Assembly: GCF_000733765.1 (NCBI RefSeq)
Contig: NZ_JPOG01000001.1
Span: 3,296,501 to 3,360,500, forward strand
DNA length: 64,000 bases
Reading direction: 5' to 3'
Source of the DNA: Algiphilus aromaticivorans DG1253
GTDB lineage: Bacteria; Pseudomonadota; Gammaproteobacteria; Nevskiales; Nevskiaceae
Shown here: positions 25,474 to 33,991 of the stretch, one piece after another
How the letters are laid out: every line of letters begins with the position of its first letter
Numbering within the stretch: the first letter of the stretch is position 1
The notes under the pieces: generated by a model
Told to the model about the DNA's origin: nothing
Seen by the model: only the letters and a program-made list of their open reading frames with translations
Database searches by the model: none
Made by a program: the position numbers and the translations under genes

Positions 25474-26433
25474 ATGACCGGGGACATGGGCAGTTACGAC
25501 GAGCAGCCGGAAGACGGCCGGGTGCCGGCCGAACGCGAGTACACCATCGACCAGCTCGCCCGCGCGGCCAGAACCACTGTGCGCAATGTCCGCGCCTACC
25601 AGGACCGCGGGCTGATTCCGCCGCCCGAGCGGCGGGGGCGCACGGGCTACTACGGCGCCGAACACCTGTCGCGGTTGCGCATCATCGGCCAGATGGTCAA
25701 CCGAGGCTACACGCTGGCTTCCATCGGCGAACTCATCGACGCCTGGGAACAGGGCCGCGACATCGGCCATCTGATCGGCCTGGAGACGGCGGTTTCCAGC
25801 CCCTGGTCCGACGAGGCCGGCGGCTATTTCACGTTGCCCAAGCTGGTGAAGATGTTCGGCGGCAACTTCGACCCGCGCTGGCTGGCGAAGGCCGCCGAGC
25901 TGGGAATCCTGCGCTCGGAAGGCGCCAAGTTCTATGCTCCGAGCCCGCGCATGCTGCACGCTGGCGCGGAGCTGGTGAAGGTCGGTATTCCACTCGACCA
26001 GATGCTGGATGTGGTGGCCAAGCTGCGCGACAACGTCGAACGCGCCGCCGACGAGATGGTGCTGCTGGTCGAGCAGCATGTCTTCGACCGTTTCGGGCCC
26101 GGCCTGCCACCGGACGACGAGGTGCCGCGGCTGGGCGAGACAATCTGGCGACTTCGGCCACTGGTGGAGGTCGCCGTGCACGCCGAGGTCGCACGCGCCA
26201 TGGAGAAGGCCGCCACGCGCCATCTGGGTGATCGGCTGGCTTATGTTCTGGACCACCTGCACGAAGCGCCGCCGCCCGAAGCTGCCGAGGAGACGCCAGC
26301 CAGAACCGCGGCCCGGAAGGACAACGCCCGCAGGCGCGCCGCCAAGAAGGCGGCAACGAAGAAGTCCGCAGCGAAGAAGGCTACCGGCAAGCGCGCCGCT
26401 GCCAAGAAGACGACGACGCGCAAGAAGACCTAG
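25474..26433 (+). CDS. MerR-family regulator with lysine/alanine-rich tail
   Basis: 319 residues. The MerR winged helix is YTIDQLARAARTTVRNVRAYQ with DRGLIPPPERRGRTGYY (residues 23-60). A second winged-helix-like stretch (YFTLPKLVKMFGGN) follows. From residue 276 the tail is Ala/Lys/Arg-rich (AAKKAATKKSAAKK repeats), like histone H1 and bacterial histone-like tails. It may sense metals or organics through the middle domain, but no Cys-rich metal site is visible. Its TAG stop and the BVMO gene's stop overlap in one CTAG. Confidence 0.82.
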   Translation: MTGDMGSYDEQPEDGRVPAEREYTIDQLARAARTTVRNVRAYQDRGLIPPPERRGRTGYYGAEHLSRLRIIGQMVNRGYTLASIGELIDAWEQGRDIGHLIGLETAVSSPWSDEAGGYFTLPKLVKMFGGNFDPRWLAKAAELGILRSEGAKFYAPSPRMLHAGAELVKVGIPLDQMLDVVAKLRDNVERAADEMVLLVEQHVFDRFGPGLPPDDEVPRLGETIWRLRPLVEVAVHAEVARAMEKAATRHLGDRLAYVLDHLHEAPPPEAAEETPARTAARKDNARRRAAKKAATKKSAAKKATGKRAAAKKTTTRKKT

Positions 26434-27980
26434 AGACTCCGGCTATCGACCGGCTCACCCGCCTGCTCGCGTGCCTCGACAGGCAGCAGATGGTAATCGT
26501 GCCGCTTCATCCGGCGCATGGCGGCGCGATAGGCAAAGGTGAAACCCGGCCAGAGCGTGGTGTTGCGCCCGCTTTGCGGATGGATGTACCAGCTGGTGCA
26601 GCCAGTGGACCAGGCCGTGCCGCGCGCGTGGCTCGCATCCACCCATTCGTTGAAGCGCTGCTGCGCCTCGGCACGGGGCTCGATGGCGGCGAGTTCGTCG
26701 CGCCGCATGGTGCGCAGGCAATCCATGATGTATCCGATCTGGGTCTCGATCATGTACACCATCGAGTTATGGCCGAGACCGGTGTTTGGGCCCACGATGA
26801 AGAAGAGATTCGGGAAACCCGCCATGGTTGTGCCGTAATAGGCCTGCGGGCCGCGCTCGGCCCAGCCCTCGGTGATGTCGCGCCCGTCGCGGCCGATGAT
26901 GGTGTCGGGGGGAACGGGGTCCTGGGCCTTGAAGCCCGTACCGTAGATGATGACGTCCGCCGGTCGTTCGCAGCCATCGGCGGTGACCACGCCGTCGCGC
27001 GTGATGCGCGTCACGCCGTCGGTAACGACGTCGACATTCGGCAGGGTCAACGCCGGGTAATAGTCGTCGCTGATCAGCACGCGCTTGCAGCCGATCTCGT
27101 AGTCCGGCGTGAGCTTGGCGCGCAGCTCCGGGTTGGGCACCTGCCGGCGCAGATGCAGCTTGGCCAGCGCGCGCACCAGCTTCAGCAGGCGCGGCTCGGC
27201 GATGAAGGCCAGCGCCCGCGACTCCAGGCGCGCATAGAGCGCCGCCCGCTGCGCCTTCTGCAGCAGCGGGAAGCGGCGGAAGATTGCGCGCTCGATACCC
27301 GTGATCGCGCGGTCCGGCTTGGGCATGATCCAGGCCGCCGAGCGCTGGTAAAGGTCCAGGTGCTCGACCTCCGGCACGATCTGGGGCACGAACTGAATGG
27401 CGCTGGCGCCGGTTCCGATGACCGCCACGCGCTTGCCGCGAAGATCGACATCATGGCGCCAGGTGGCCGAGTGAAAAGTCTCTCCGGCGAAATCGGCCGC
27501 ACCGTCGATCTCCGGAATGGCCGGGTTGCTCAGTCCACCCATGCCCGAGACGACCGCGCGCGCCGAAAAGCGGGCGCCATTGCGCGTGCTGACCAGCCAG
27601 CGCGCGGCCCCTTCCTCCCAGCGCATCTTCGTCACTTCGTGCCCGAACCGGACCCACGGCAGCAGCTCATAGCGCTCGGCGCAGCCCTCAAGGTAGCGCC
27701 GGATCTCCGGCTGCGGCGCGAAGGCGCGCGTCCACTCCGGATTGGGTGCGAAGGAGAAGGAATAGAGATGCGACTGCACGTCGCAGGCGCAGCCCGGATA
27801 GTGGTTGGCGCGCCAGGTGCCGGCAACGCCGGTGTCGCGCTCCAGCACGACGAAATCGCGCATTCCGGCCTCCTTCAGCTTGATCGCCATGCCGAGGCCG
27901 GCAAAGCCGGTGCCGATGACCAGAACATCCACCGATTCGACGGTCGCGGTCGGGCCGGAAGTCGCAGCATCAAAGGCCAT
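26430..27980 (-). CDS. Flavin-dependent monooxygenase, Baeyer-Villiger type
   Basis: 516 residues from the ATG at 27980, with GGAGG six bases upstream; an upstream ATG at 28043 adds no conserved sequence. Two dinucleotide sites are seen, GTGFAGLG near 20 and GTGASAIQ near 180, with the BVMO fingerprint FAGETFHSATW between them. These enzymes insert oxygen into ketones to give esters, using NADPH. The gene is convergent with merR and divergent from the betaine-synthesis pair. The ketone is unknown. Confidence 0.85.
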   Translation of the reverse strand: MAFDAATSGPTATVESVDVLVIGTGFAGLGMAIKLKEAGMRDFVVLERDTGVAGTWRANHYPGCACDVQSHLYSFSFAPNPEWTRAFAPQPEIRRYLEGCAERYELLPWVRFGHEVTKMRWEEGAARWLVSTRNGARFSARAVVSGMGGLSNPAIPEIDGAADFAGETFHSATWRHDVDLRGKRVAVIGTGASAIQFVPQIVPEVEHLDLYQRSAAWIMPKPDRAITGIERAIFRRFPLLQKAQRAALYARLESRALAFIAEPRLLKLVRALAKLHLRRQVPNPELRAKLTPDYEIGCKRVLISDDYYPALTLPNVDVVTDGVTRITRDGVVTADGCERPADVIIYGTGFKAQDPVPPDTIIGRDGRDITEGWAERGPQAYYGTTMAGFPNLFFIVGPNTGLGHNSMVYMIETQIGYIMDCLRTMRRDELAAIEPRAEAQQRFNEWVDASHARGTAWSTGCTSWYIHPQSGRNTTLWPGFTFAYRAAMRRMKRHDYHLLPVEAREQAGEPVDSRSL

Positions 27981-28068
27981 TCTGGCCTCCGTAAAGGTTA
28001 CATTGATTGCTGACAATCTAATGCCGGCAGCACGCCGATGCAACCCCGAAAGCCATGTATGACAACGC

Positions 28069-28088
28069 CGTCAAGTTTTAATTTGACG
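28069..28088. promoter_or_regulatory. Inverted repeat in the monooxygenase/betaine divergent region
   Basis: CGTCAA and TTGACG, separated by the 8-base GTTTTAAT, lie 89 bases before the monooxygenase start on one side and 160 before the betaine gene on the other. The bound protein is unknown. Confidence 0.45.
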
Positions 28089-28247
28089 CTATTCGCGTTA
28101 AAGTGAAGAGGCTTTGCGGCTGCATTCGACGCGTTGATTCGCTCGATGCGGACTGCGGTCGCCGCCCCTGATGGCGAAATGTGCTTGCTGGATCTTCGAG
28201 TCCGGCCGCGTTTCGTTGTTGACCATGCACCGCCACAGGAAATCATC

Positions 28248-29075
28248 ATGAAACCTGAGAATCAGCAGAAAACCGAGCAGGACTTCGGCGCAGATCCGAT
28301 ATCCGTCCGCGACTCCGACCATTTCACCGAGGAGTACACGCAGTCCTTCGCCGAGAAGTGGGACGATCTCATCGACTGGGAGAGCCGCGCCGAATCAGAG
28401 GGTCGCTTCTTCATCGACCTTCTCAAGGAGAAGGGCAAGCACAAGATCCTCGACGCCGCCGCCGGCACCGGTTTCCACTCCGTGCGCCTGATGAAGGAAG
28501 GCTTCGACGTCGTCACCGCCGATGGTGCGCCCGAGATGCTGTCGATGGCCTTCGACAATGGCCGCAAGTACGGGCTCATCATGCGAACCGTGCAGGCCGA
28601 CTGGCGCTGGCTGAACCGCGACGTGCACGGCAAGTACGACGCCGTCATCGTGCTCGGCAACAGCTTCACGCACCTCTTTGACGAGCGCGACCGCCGCAAG
28701 GCCCTGGCCGAGTTCTACGCCGCCCTCAAGCACGACGGCATTCTGATCCTCGACCAGCGCAACTACGACCGCATCCTGGACAAGGGCTTCTCCTCGAAGC
28801 ACAAGTACTACTACTGCGGCGACCAGGTTTCGGCCGAGCCCGAGCACGTCGACGACGGCCTCGCCCGCTTCTGCTACAGCTTCCCGGACGGCTCGCAGTA
28901 CCACCTCAACATGTTCCCGCTGCGCAAGGACTACACGCGCGGGCTCATGAAGGATGTCGGCTTCCAGAAGATCGAGACCTTCGGCGACTTCAAGGAAACC
29001 CACCGCGAGGAAGAGCCGGACTTCTACATCCACGTCGCCTACAAGGACTATCACAGCGGCGACGAGGAAGCGTAA
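28248..29075 (+). CDS. Glycine/sarcosine N-methyltransferase
   Basis: 275 residues from the ATG at 28248, behind AGGAAA. The SAM site is ILDAAAGTGFHSVRL (motif I), with VTADGAP next. Overall similarity to halophile GSMT is supported by DHFTEEYTQSF near the N-terminus and FPLRKDYTRGLMKDVGF near the C-terminus. It converts glycine to sarcosine and dimethylglycine with S-adenosylmethionine, the first steps of glycine betaine synthesis. It overlaps the next gene by one base. Confidence 0.88.
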   Translation: MKPENQQKTEQDFGADPISVRDSDHFTEEYTQSFAEKWDDLIDWESRAESEGRFFIDLLKEKGKHKILDAAAGTGFHSVRLMKEGFDVVTADGAPEMLSMAFDNGRKYGLIMRTVQADWRWLNRDVHGKYDAVIVLGNSFTHLFDERDRRKALAEFYAALKHDGILILDQRNYDRILDKGFSSKHKYYYCGDQVSAEPEHVDDGLARFCYSFPDGSQYHLNMFPLRKDYTRGLMKDVGFQKIETFGDFKETHREEEPDFYIHVAYKDYHSGDEEA

Positions 29076-29911
29076 TGTCGAAGTACGACGACGAAGCGAT
29101 CAACACCGCCCGCGACTACTACAACAGCGAGGACGCGGATAATTTCTACTTCCACGTCTGGGGCGGCGAAGATCTCCACGTCGGCATTTACAAGGACGAC
29201 GACGAACCCATCTTCGACGCCAGCCGTCGCACCGTGCAGCGCATGGCGGAGCGGCTCGCCACGCTGTCCAAGGACAGCCGGGTACTCGACGTCGGCGGCG
29301 GCTACGGTGGCTCGATGCGCTATCTGGCACGCACCATCGGCTGCCATTGCACCGTGCTCAATCTCAGCGAGGTAGAGAACGAGCGCGACCGCAAGATGAA
29401 CGCCGAGCAGGGCCTCGATCACCTCATCGACGTCGTCGACGGCGCCTTCGAGAACATCGAGTTCCCCGACGACAGCTTCGATATCGTCTGGTCGCAGGAC
29501 GCCATCCTGCACAGCGCCGAGCGCGAGAAGGTTCTTACCGAAGTCGCGCGTGTGCTCAAGCCGGGTGGCGAGTTCGTCATGACCGACCCGATGGCCGCCG
29601 ACGACTGCCCCGAGGGCGTGCTGGACCCGATCCTGGAGCGCATCCATCTGCCCAGCCTGGGCAACCCGAGCTTCTACATCGCCACGGCGGAGAAGCTGGG
29701 CATGAAGGACATGGGCTTCGAGAATCACAGCCACCAGCTGCCACGCCACTATGGTCGCGTGCGCGCCGAACTGACGCGCATGACTCCCGAGCTGGAGGGC
29801 AAGGTCAGCGAGGCTTACATCGAGCGTATGAAGACCGGACTCGGAAACTGGGTAAACGGCGGCAACAACGGCCATCTCGCCTGGGGCATCTTCCTGTTCC
29901 GGAAGCAGTGA
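29075..29911 (+). CDS. Sarcosine/dimethylglycine N-methyltransferase
   Basis: 278 residues. The SAM motif VLDVGGGYGGSMRYLA is followed by SQDAILHS and the VLKPGGEFVMTD post-motif. It completes betaine from dimethylglycine, the osmoprotectant of salt-adapted bacteria. It is coupled to the GSMT gene (TAATG). A terminator follows at 29984. S-adenosylhomocysteine recycling is not encoded here, though metH lies 10 kb away. Confidence 0.88.
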   Translation: MSKYDDEAINTARDYYNSEDADNFYFHVWGGEDLHVGIYKDDDEPIFDASRRTVQRMAERLATLSKDSRVLDVGGGYGGSMRYLARTIGCHCTVLNLSEVENERDRKMNAEQGLDHLIDVVDGAFENIEFPDDSFDIVWSQDAILHSAEREKVLTEVARVLKPGGEFVMTDPMAADDCPEGVLDPILERIHLPSLGNPSFYIATAEKLGMKDMGFENHSHQLPRHYGRVRAELTRMTPELEGKVSEAYIERMKTGLGNWVNGGNNGHLAWGIFLFRKQ

Positions 29912-29983
29912 TCCGGCCGGCTGCGCCGGTCGTCATCGATCGGTCGGCGTAAGGCCGGGTTCACCCAGTCGTGGCACCCTTGC

Positions 29984-30019
29984 AGGGCCCGTCGGCACAC
30001 CGCCGGCGGGCCCTTCTTC
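29984..30019 (+). terminator. Rho-independent terminator of the betaine operon
   Basis: AGGGCCCG (29984-29991) pairs with CGGGCCCT (30007-30014), extended by TCGGC with GCCGG (one U-G pair) around a 5-base loop; the tail is TTCTTCATT. It lies 73 bases after the SDMT stop. Confidence 0.85.
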
Positions 30020-30033
30020 ATTGCGCGAGCCCC

Positions 30034-31128
30034 ATGAAGCCCATCCGCGACTGGTTCCAGCGTCAGTTCTCGAACCCGCAGGTCATCAGCCTGGTGCTGG
30101 TGCTACTGCTGTTCTGGGTGCTGGTCACCTTCTTCACCAGCACCTTCATGCCGGTCTTTGCCGCCGTGGTGGTCGCCTACCTGCTGGAAGGCCCTACCGG
30201 CCGGCTGGCCCGCATCATGCCGCGCTGGTCGGCCTCGCTGCTGATCTGGACCGCCTTCATGGCGTTGGCGCTGACCGCGCTCTTCACCCTGTTGCCGTTG
30301 CTGACGCGCCAGATCACTCAGCTGGTCACCGAGGTGCCGACCGTGCTGCGCGCGCTGCGGGACTGGATGATGACGCTGCCCGAGGATTACCCAAGCATCT
30401 TCTCGGCAGAGCAGCTGCGCGAGTTCGCCGATGGGCTGAACATCAATTTCGCCCGCGTCAGTGACGAGATTCTGGCGCGCAGCTACATGCTCGGTGCCGG
30501 CGTCACACTGGCGGTGGTCTACGGCGTGCTCGTGCCCCTGATGGTGCTCTTCCTGCTCAAGGACAAGGCCGCCATCCTGGGCTGGATGCGCGGCTTCCTG
30601 CCGGCGGACGTCAGCCTGCTGCAGCGGGTCTGGAGCGATATCGACCAGCAGATCGCCAACTACGTGCGCGGCAAGGTCGTGGAGATCGGCATCGTCTGGG
30701 CCGTAACCTATGTCGTCTTCCTGATGCTGGGGCTGAACTATGCGGCTCTGCTCGGCTTCATCACCGGCGTTTCGGTGCTGGTGCCCTATGTCGGCGCCAC
30801 GCTGGTAACGCTACCGGTGGCCGCGGTGGCCTATACCCAGTTCGGCATCGGGCCGGACTTCGCCTGGGTACTGGTTGCCTACGGCATTATCCAGATGCTG
30901 GACGGCAACGTGCTGGTACCTGTCATTTTCGCCGAGACCAATGACCTGCACCCGGTGGCCATCATCGTCGCAGTGCTCTTTTTCGGCACGGTCTACGGTT
31001 TCTGGGGTGTGTTCTTCGCGATTCCGCTGGCCACGGTGGTCGCCGCCGTGCTCAAGGCCTGGCCGCGCGCACCACGTGAAGCATCGACCGAGTCGCTGCC
31101 CGCGCCAGCGGAGGAAGAGTCGCCCTAG
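30034..31128 (+). CDS. AI-2E family (PerM-like) membrane transporter
   Basis: 364 residues from the ATG at 30034. Hydrophobic helices are seen near 18-55, 65-90, 150-175, 205-260, 270-300 and 310-340, with the family hallmark GVSVLVPYVGATL and the conserved C-terminal LVPVIFAETNDLHPVAIIVA. The family includes TqsA (AI-2 export) and putative Na+/H+ antiporters, so the substrate is uncertain. It follows the terminator closely and stands alone. Confidence 0.82.
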   Translation: MKPIRDWFQRQFSNPQVISLVLVLLLFWVLVTFFTSTFMPVFAAVVVAYLLEGPTGRLARIMPRWSASLLIWTAFMALALTALFTLLPLLTRQITQLVTEVPTVLRALRDWMMTLPEDYPSIFSAEQLREFADGLNINFARVSDEILARSYMLGAGVTLAVVYGVLVPLMVLFLLKDKAAILGWMRGFLPADVSLLQRVWSDIDQQIANYVRGKVVEIGIVWAVTYVVFLMLGLNYAALLGFITGVSVLVPYVGATLVTLPVAAVAYTQFGIGPDFAWVLVAYGIIQMLDGNVLVPVIFAETNDLHPVAIIVAVLFFGTVYGFWGVFFAIPLATVVAAVLKAWPRAPREASTESLPAPAEEESP

Positions 31129-31205
31129 CGCAACCGCAGCGCACCGGGTGCGCGGGCGCAGCACTGCGGCATAATCGCCGGCAGCACGAATTCCGGGAGA
31201 GCGAT

Positions 31206-32087
31206 ATGCGCGAGCGATTCACCAAGCTGGCCCTGCGCGGCCTCTTCAAGGCCGTCGTCGGCCCGCCGGTGCCGCTGGCCTTCCAGCGCGGATGGACGCA
31301 GGCGCTGACCGTCATCAACCCGCCCGCCCGCGGCATCGCGCGCGAGCAACAGCGCCTGGGCGGCGTCGATTGCGAGGTGCTTAGCCCGCGCGACGGCGAG
31401 GTGAAGCATACGATGGTCTTCCTGCACGGCGGCGCCTATGTTCTGGGCTCGCCTGCGACGCAGCGCGCCATCACTTCACATATCGCAGCCCTGGCGCAGG
31501 CACGTGTGGTGGTGCCCGACTACCGGCTGGCACCGGAACACCCCTGGCCGGCGGCCATCGAGGACGGCATGGTGGTCATGGCGGCCGTAGCCGAGCGCTT
31601 CGGGGCCTTCTCGCTGGGCGGCGATTCGGCCGGCGGCGGACTGGCACTGTGCTGCGCGCAGCGCGCGCGCGACGCTAAACAGGCCGAGCCGGAGGCGCTG
31701 GTGCTGATCTCGCCCTGGGTCGATCTCTCCAACAGCCTGCCCAGCCACAGCGAGCGCGCTTCGCGCGATCCCATGCTGCGCGGCGACTGGTCGGCGGGCG
31801 CGGCGGCCGCCTATGTCGCGGATCAGGGAGCGCTGGACGATCCGCGCTGGTCACCACTCTTCGGCGAGCAGCACGGGCTGCCGCGCACACTGATCCACGT
31901 CGGCAGCGAAGAAGTGCTGCTCGACGACGCCCGCTCGCTGGCCGAGGCCTTGCACGCCGCCGATGTCCCGACGTCGTTGGAAGTCTTCGACGGCCTGTGG
32001 CACGAGTTCCACATGCACGCTGCGCTGCTGCCGCGTGCCCGCGAAGCCGTGCAGGCCATCGCCGATTTCCTCGGCGAGACCGGCTGA
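31206..32087 (+). CDS. HSL/type IV carboxylesterase (alpha/beta hydrolase_3)
   Basis: 293 residues. Marks are HGGAYVLGS (oxyanion hole), GDSAGGGLAL (nucleophile Ser), an acid region near EEVLLDD, and the histidine in GLWHEFHM. It hydrolyses short-chain esters in the cytoplasm. The ATG at 31206 has a GGGAGAG site. Its stop lies in a 14-base palindrome shared with the convergent thioesterase. Confidence 0.87.
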   Translation: MRERFTKLALRGLFKAVVGPPVPLAFQRGWTQALTVINPPARGIAREQQRLGGVDCEVLSPRDGEVKHTMVFLHGGAYVLGSPATQRAITSHIAALAQARVVVPDYRLAPEHPWPAAIEDGMVVMAAVAERFGAFSLGGDSAGGGLALCCAQRARDAKQAEPEALVLISPWVDLSNSLPSHSERASRDPMLRGDWSAGAAAAYVADQGALDDPRWSPLFGEQHGLPRTLIHVGSEEVLLDDARSLAEALHAADVPTSLEVFDGLWHEFHMHAALLPRAREAVQAIADFLGETG

Positions 32088-32097
32088 GGCGCCTCAG
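32084..32097. repeat. Perfect palindrome holding both convergent stop codons
   Basis: CTGAGGCGCCTCAG contains the TGA of the esterase (32085-32087) and, on the minus strand, the TGA of the thioesterase (32094-32096). It has no loop and no T-rich tail. Confidence 0.55.
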
Positions 32098-32897
32098 CGC
32101 CGGAAGACGAGTAGATTCTGCACGGCCATGCCGAAGGCGCCGCGGCCGTCGAAGAGGGTAGAGCGCGTCTGGCCGATGCCGCCGGGCTCCACGCGGGTGT
32201 GGGCCTCCAGCCCCACCCACTCGCCTTCCGGCGGCCGGCGCATAAAGACCGTGAGATCGCTGTTGGCGAAGGCGTAATCGGCGAAGGGCGTCTCCCAGCT
32301 CAGGCCATTGCCGAAATCCGAGGCCGCGCAAGCGCGCATCGTCGGCGAATCGGCGCGATCGCCGATCAGCGGCATGGCTGGGCGCAGCCAAGCCGTGGCC
32401 GGCCCAGGACTATCGTCGCTGCCGCCGGCAACCAGGATCTGCATGCCGGTGGCGTGGAAGGCGGGGCGGTCCGGCATGCCGCCGAAGCCCGCACGCTTGC
32501 TGCAGGCCTCCGGTGGCGGCACCTCCGTTGCTGCGGGCTCGGCACCGAAGGCGGGCACCGCCTGCACATCACCGCGGCGATGCATCAGCGCCACGGCTTC
32601 CGCGGCGACCCGCTCGTCGGCGTCCAACAGGCTCAGGCGCAGGCGCCGCACCGAGCGGCCGCCTTCGGCGCGAACGCGATAGCGCAGCTCCTCCATCGGC
32701 ACCGGCCGCGGTAGCTCGAGGCTCAAGCGCAGCAACTGCCAGTCGCCCGTCTCTTCGGCCATGGCCTCCTCGGCCAGCGCTGCCATCAGCGCCGCCGGCA
32801 CGCCGCCGTGCTGAGCGTCCTCGCGCCAAGGTCCGGCAGCGTGCTCCGAGGGCTGCACACGATCGCCGTCGCGCCGCAGGATCGCGTTCTCAGGCAT
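32094..32897 (-). CDS. Acyl-CoA thioesterase, double-hotdog (TesB/4HBT_3-like)
   Basis: 267 residues with a double-hotdog layout: GVPAALMAALAEEA in the first half, and ASDFGNGLSWETPF with DLTVFMRRPPEGEWVG in the second, typical of the TesB-related PF13622 group. It releases free fatty acid from acyl-CoA. It starts 8 bases inside the end of the alcohol dehydrogenase gene, so the two are co-transcribed. Confidence 0.78.
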   Translation of the reverse strand: MPENAILRRDGDRVQPSEHAAGPWREDAQHGGVPAALMAALAEEAMAEETGDWQLLRLSLELPRPVPMEELRYRVRAEGGRSVRRLRLSLLDADERVAAEAVALMHRRGDVQAVPAFGAEPAATEVPPPEACSKRAGFGGMPDRPAFHATGMQILVAGGSDDSPGPATAWLRPAMPLIGDRADSPTMRACAASDFGNGLSWETPFADYAFANSDLTVFMRRPPEGEWVGLEAHTRVEPGGIGQTRSTLFDGRGAFGMAVQNLLVFRR

Positions 32898-33906
32898 CAG
32901 CGATGTCCACGATCACGCGATAGCGCGCCTTGCCGTCGCGCAGATGCTGAATCGCGTCGTTGACGCGCGCGACGGGGAAATGCTCGGTGGTGGGGGCGAT
33001 ATCGTGCCGGGCCGCGAAGTCGAGCATGTCGGCGATGGCGGCCGGACTGCCGGTGGGCGAGGCCGAGACGCTGCGCTGCGCGCCGAGAAGCTGGAAGACC
33101 GTCACCTGCACCGGCTCCAGCACCGCGCCCACGAAATGCAGCCGCCCACGCGGCGCCAGCGCGCTGATGTAGCGCTTCCAGGGCAGCGTGGCGTTGACCG
33201 TCACCAGAATCAGATCGAAGCGTCCGGCGCAAGCCTTTAGGGCGGCGTCGTCGGTGGAGTCGACCACCTCGTGCGCGCCCATCTTCCGGGCCTCCTCGGC
33301 CTTGGCGGGCGAGGAAGTAAAAGCGGTGACCTCGCACCCCCAGGCGCGCGCGAACTGCAGCGCCAGATGCCCGAGTCCGCCGATACCCACGACTCCAACG
33401 CGGTCCGTGGGGCGGATGCCGAATTCGCGCAGCGGCGAAAAAACCGTGATGCCGCCGCAGAACAGGGGCCCGACCTCGGCCGGGGCCAGCGCTTCCGGCA
33501 GTGGCGTGACCCAGCGCCAGTGCGCGCGCACGGCCTCCGCGAAACCGCCGTGGCGGCCGATGATGGTGCCCTCGACGCTGGGGCAGAGGTGGTGATCGCC
33601 GCCGGTACATGGGCGACAGTGCAGGCAGCTGCCGGCGATCCAGCCAAGACCCACACGCTGGCCGACTTCCAGCCCGCGCGCGTCGCGACCGAGCGCGCGC
33701 ACGCGCCCCACCACCTCGTGGCCGGGCACCAGCGGGTACTGACTCTGGCCCCATTCGTTGTCGAGCATCGACAGATCGGAATGGCAAAGGCCGCAGTGCT
33801 CGACAGCGATCTCGACGCCGTCGTCGGCCAGTGGGCCGGCGTCGTACTGCCATTCCTCGAGTGCTCCGCCGGCGGTCTGCGCCGCCCAGGCTCGGATCTG
33901 GGTCAT
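32890..33906 (-). CDS. Zinc-dependent alcohol dehydrogenase (YahK/CAD-like)
   Basis: 338 residues. The catalytic zinc set is seen as CGLCHSD and GHEVVG, the structural zinc as CLHCRPCTGGDHHLC, and the nucleotide site as GIGGLGHLALQ. It belongs to the YahK/cinnamyl alcohol dehydrogenase group, reducing aldehydes with NADPH. The start at 33906 (MTQIRAWAAQ) is chosen over a long N-terminal extension that has no family match. It is divergent from an SDR gene at 33992. Confidence 0.87.
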   Translation of the reverse strand: MTQIRAWAAQTAGGALEEWQYDAGPLADDGVEIAVEHCGLCHSDLSMLDNEWGQSQYPLVPGHEVVGRVRALGRDARGLEVGQRVGLGWIAGSCLHCRPCTGGDHHLCPSVEGTIIGRHGGFAEAVRAHWRWVTPLPEALAPAEVGPLFCGGITVFSPLREFGIRPTDRVGVVGIGGLGHLALQFARAWGCEVTAFTSSPAKAEEARKMGAHEVVDSTDDAALKACAGRFDLILVTVNATLPWKRYISALAPRGRLHFVGAVLEPVQVTVFQLLGAQRSVSASPTGSPAAIADMLDFAARHDIAPTTEHFPVARVNDAIQHLRDGKARYRVIVDIADA

Positions 33907-33991
33907 CCCTGGCTCCTCATCGAATTCGCGCGCAGCATAGCCCGCTCGCTTGTCAGCTGCGTCATCATGGCGCCCCCGAGGGAGATCGCAC

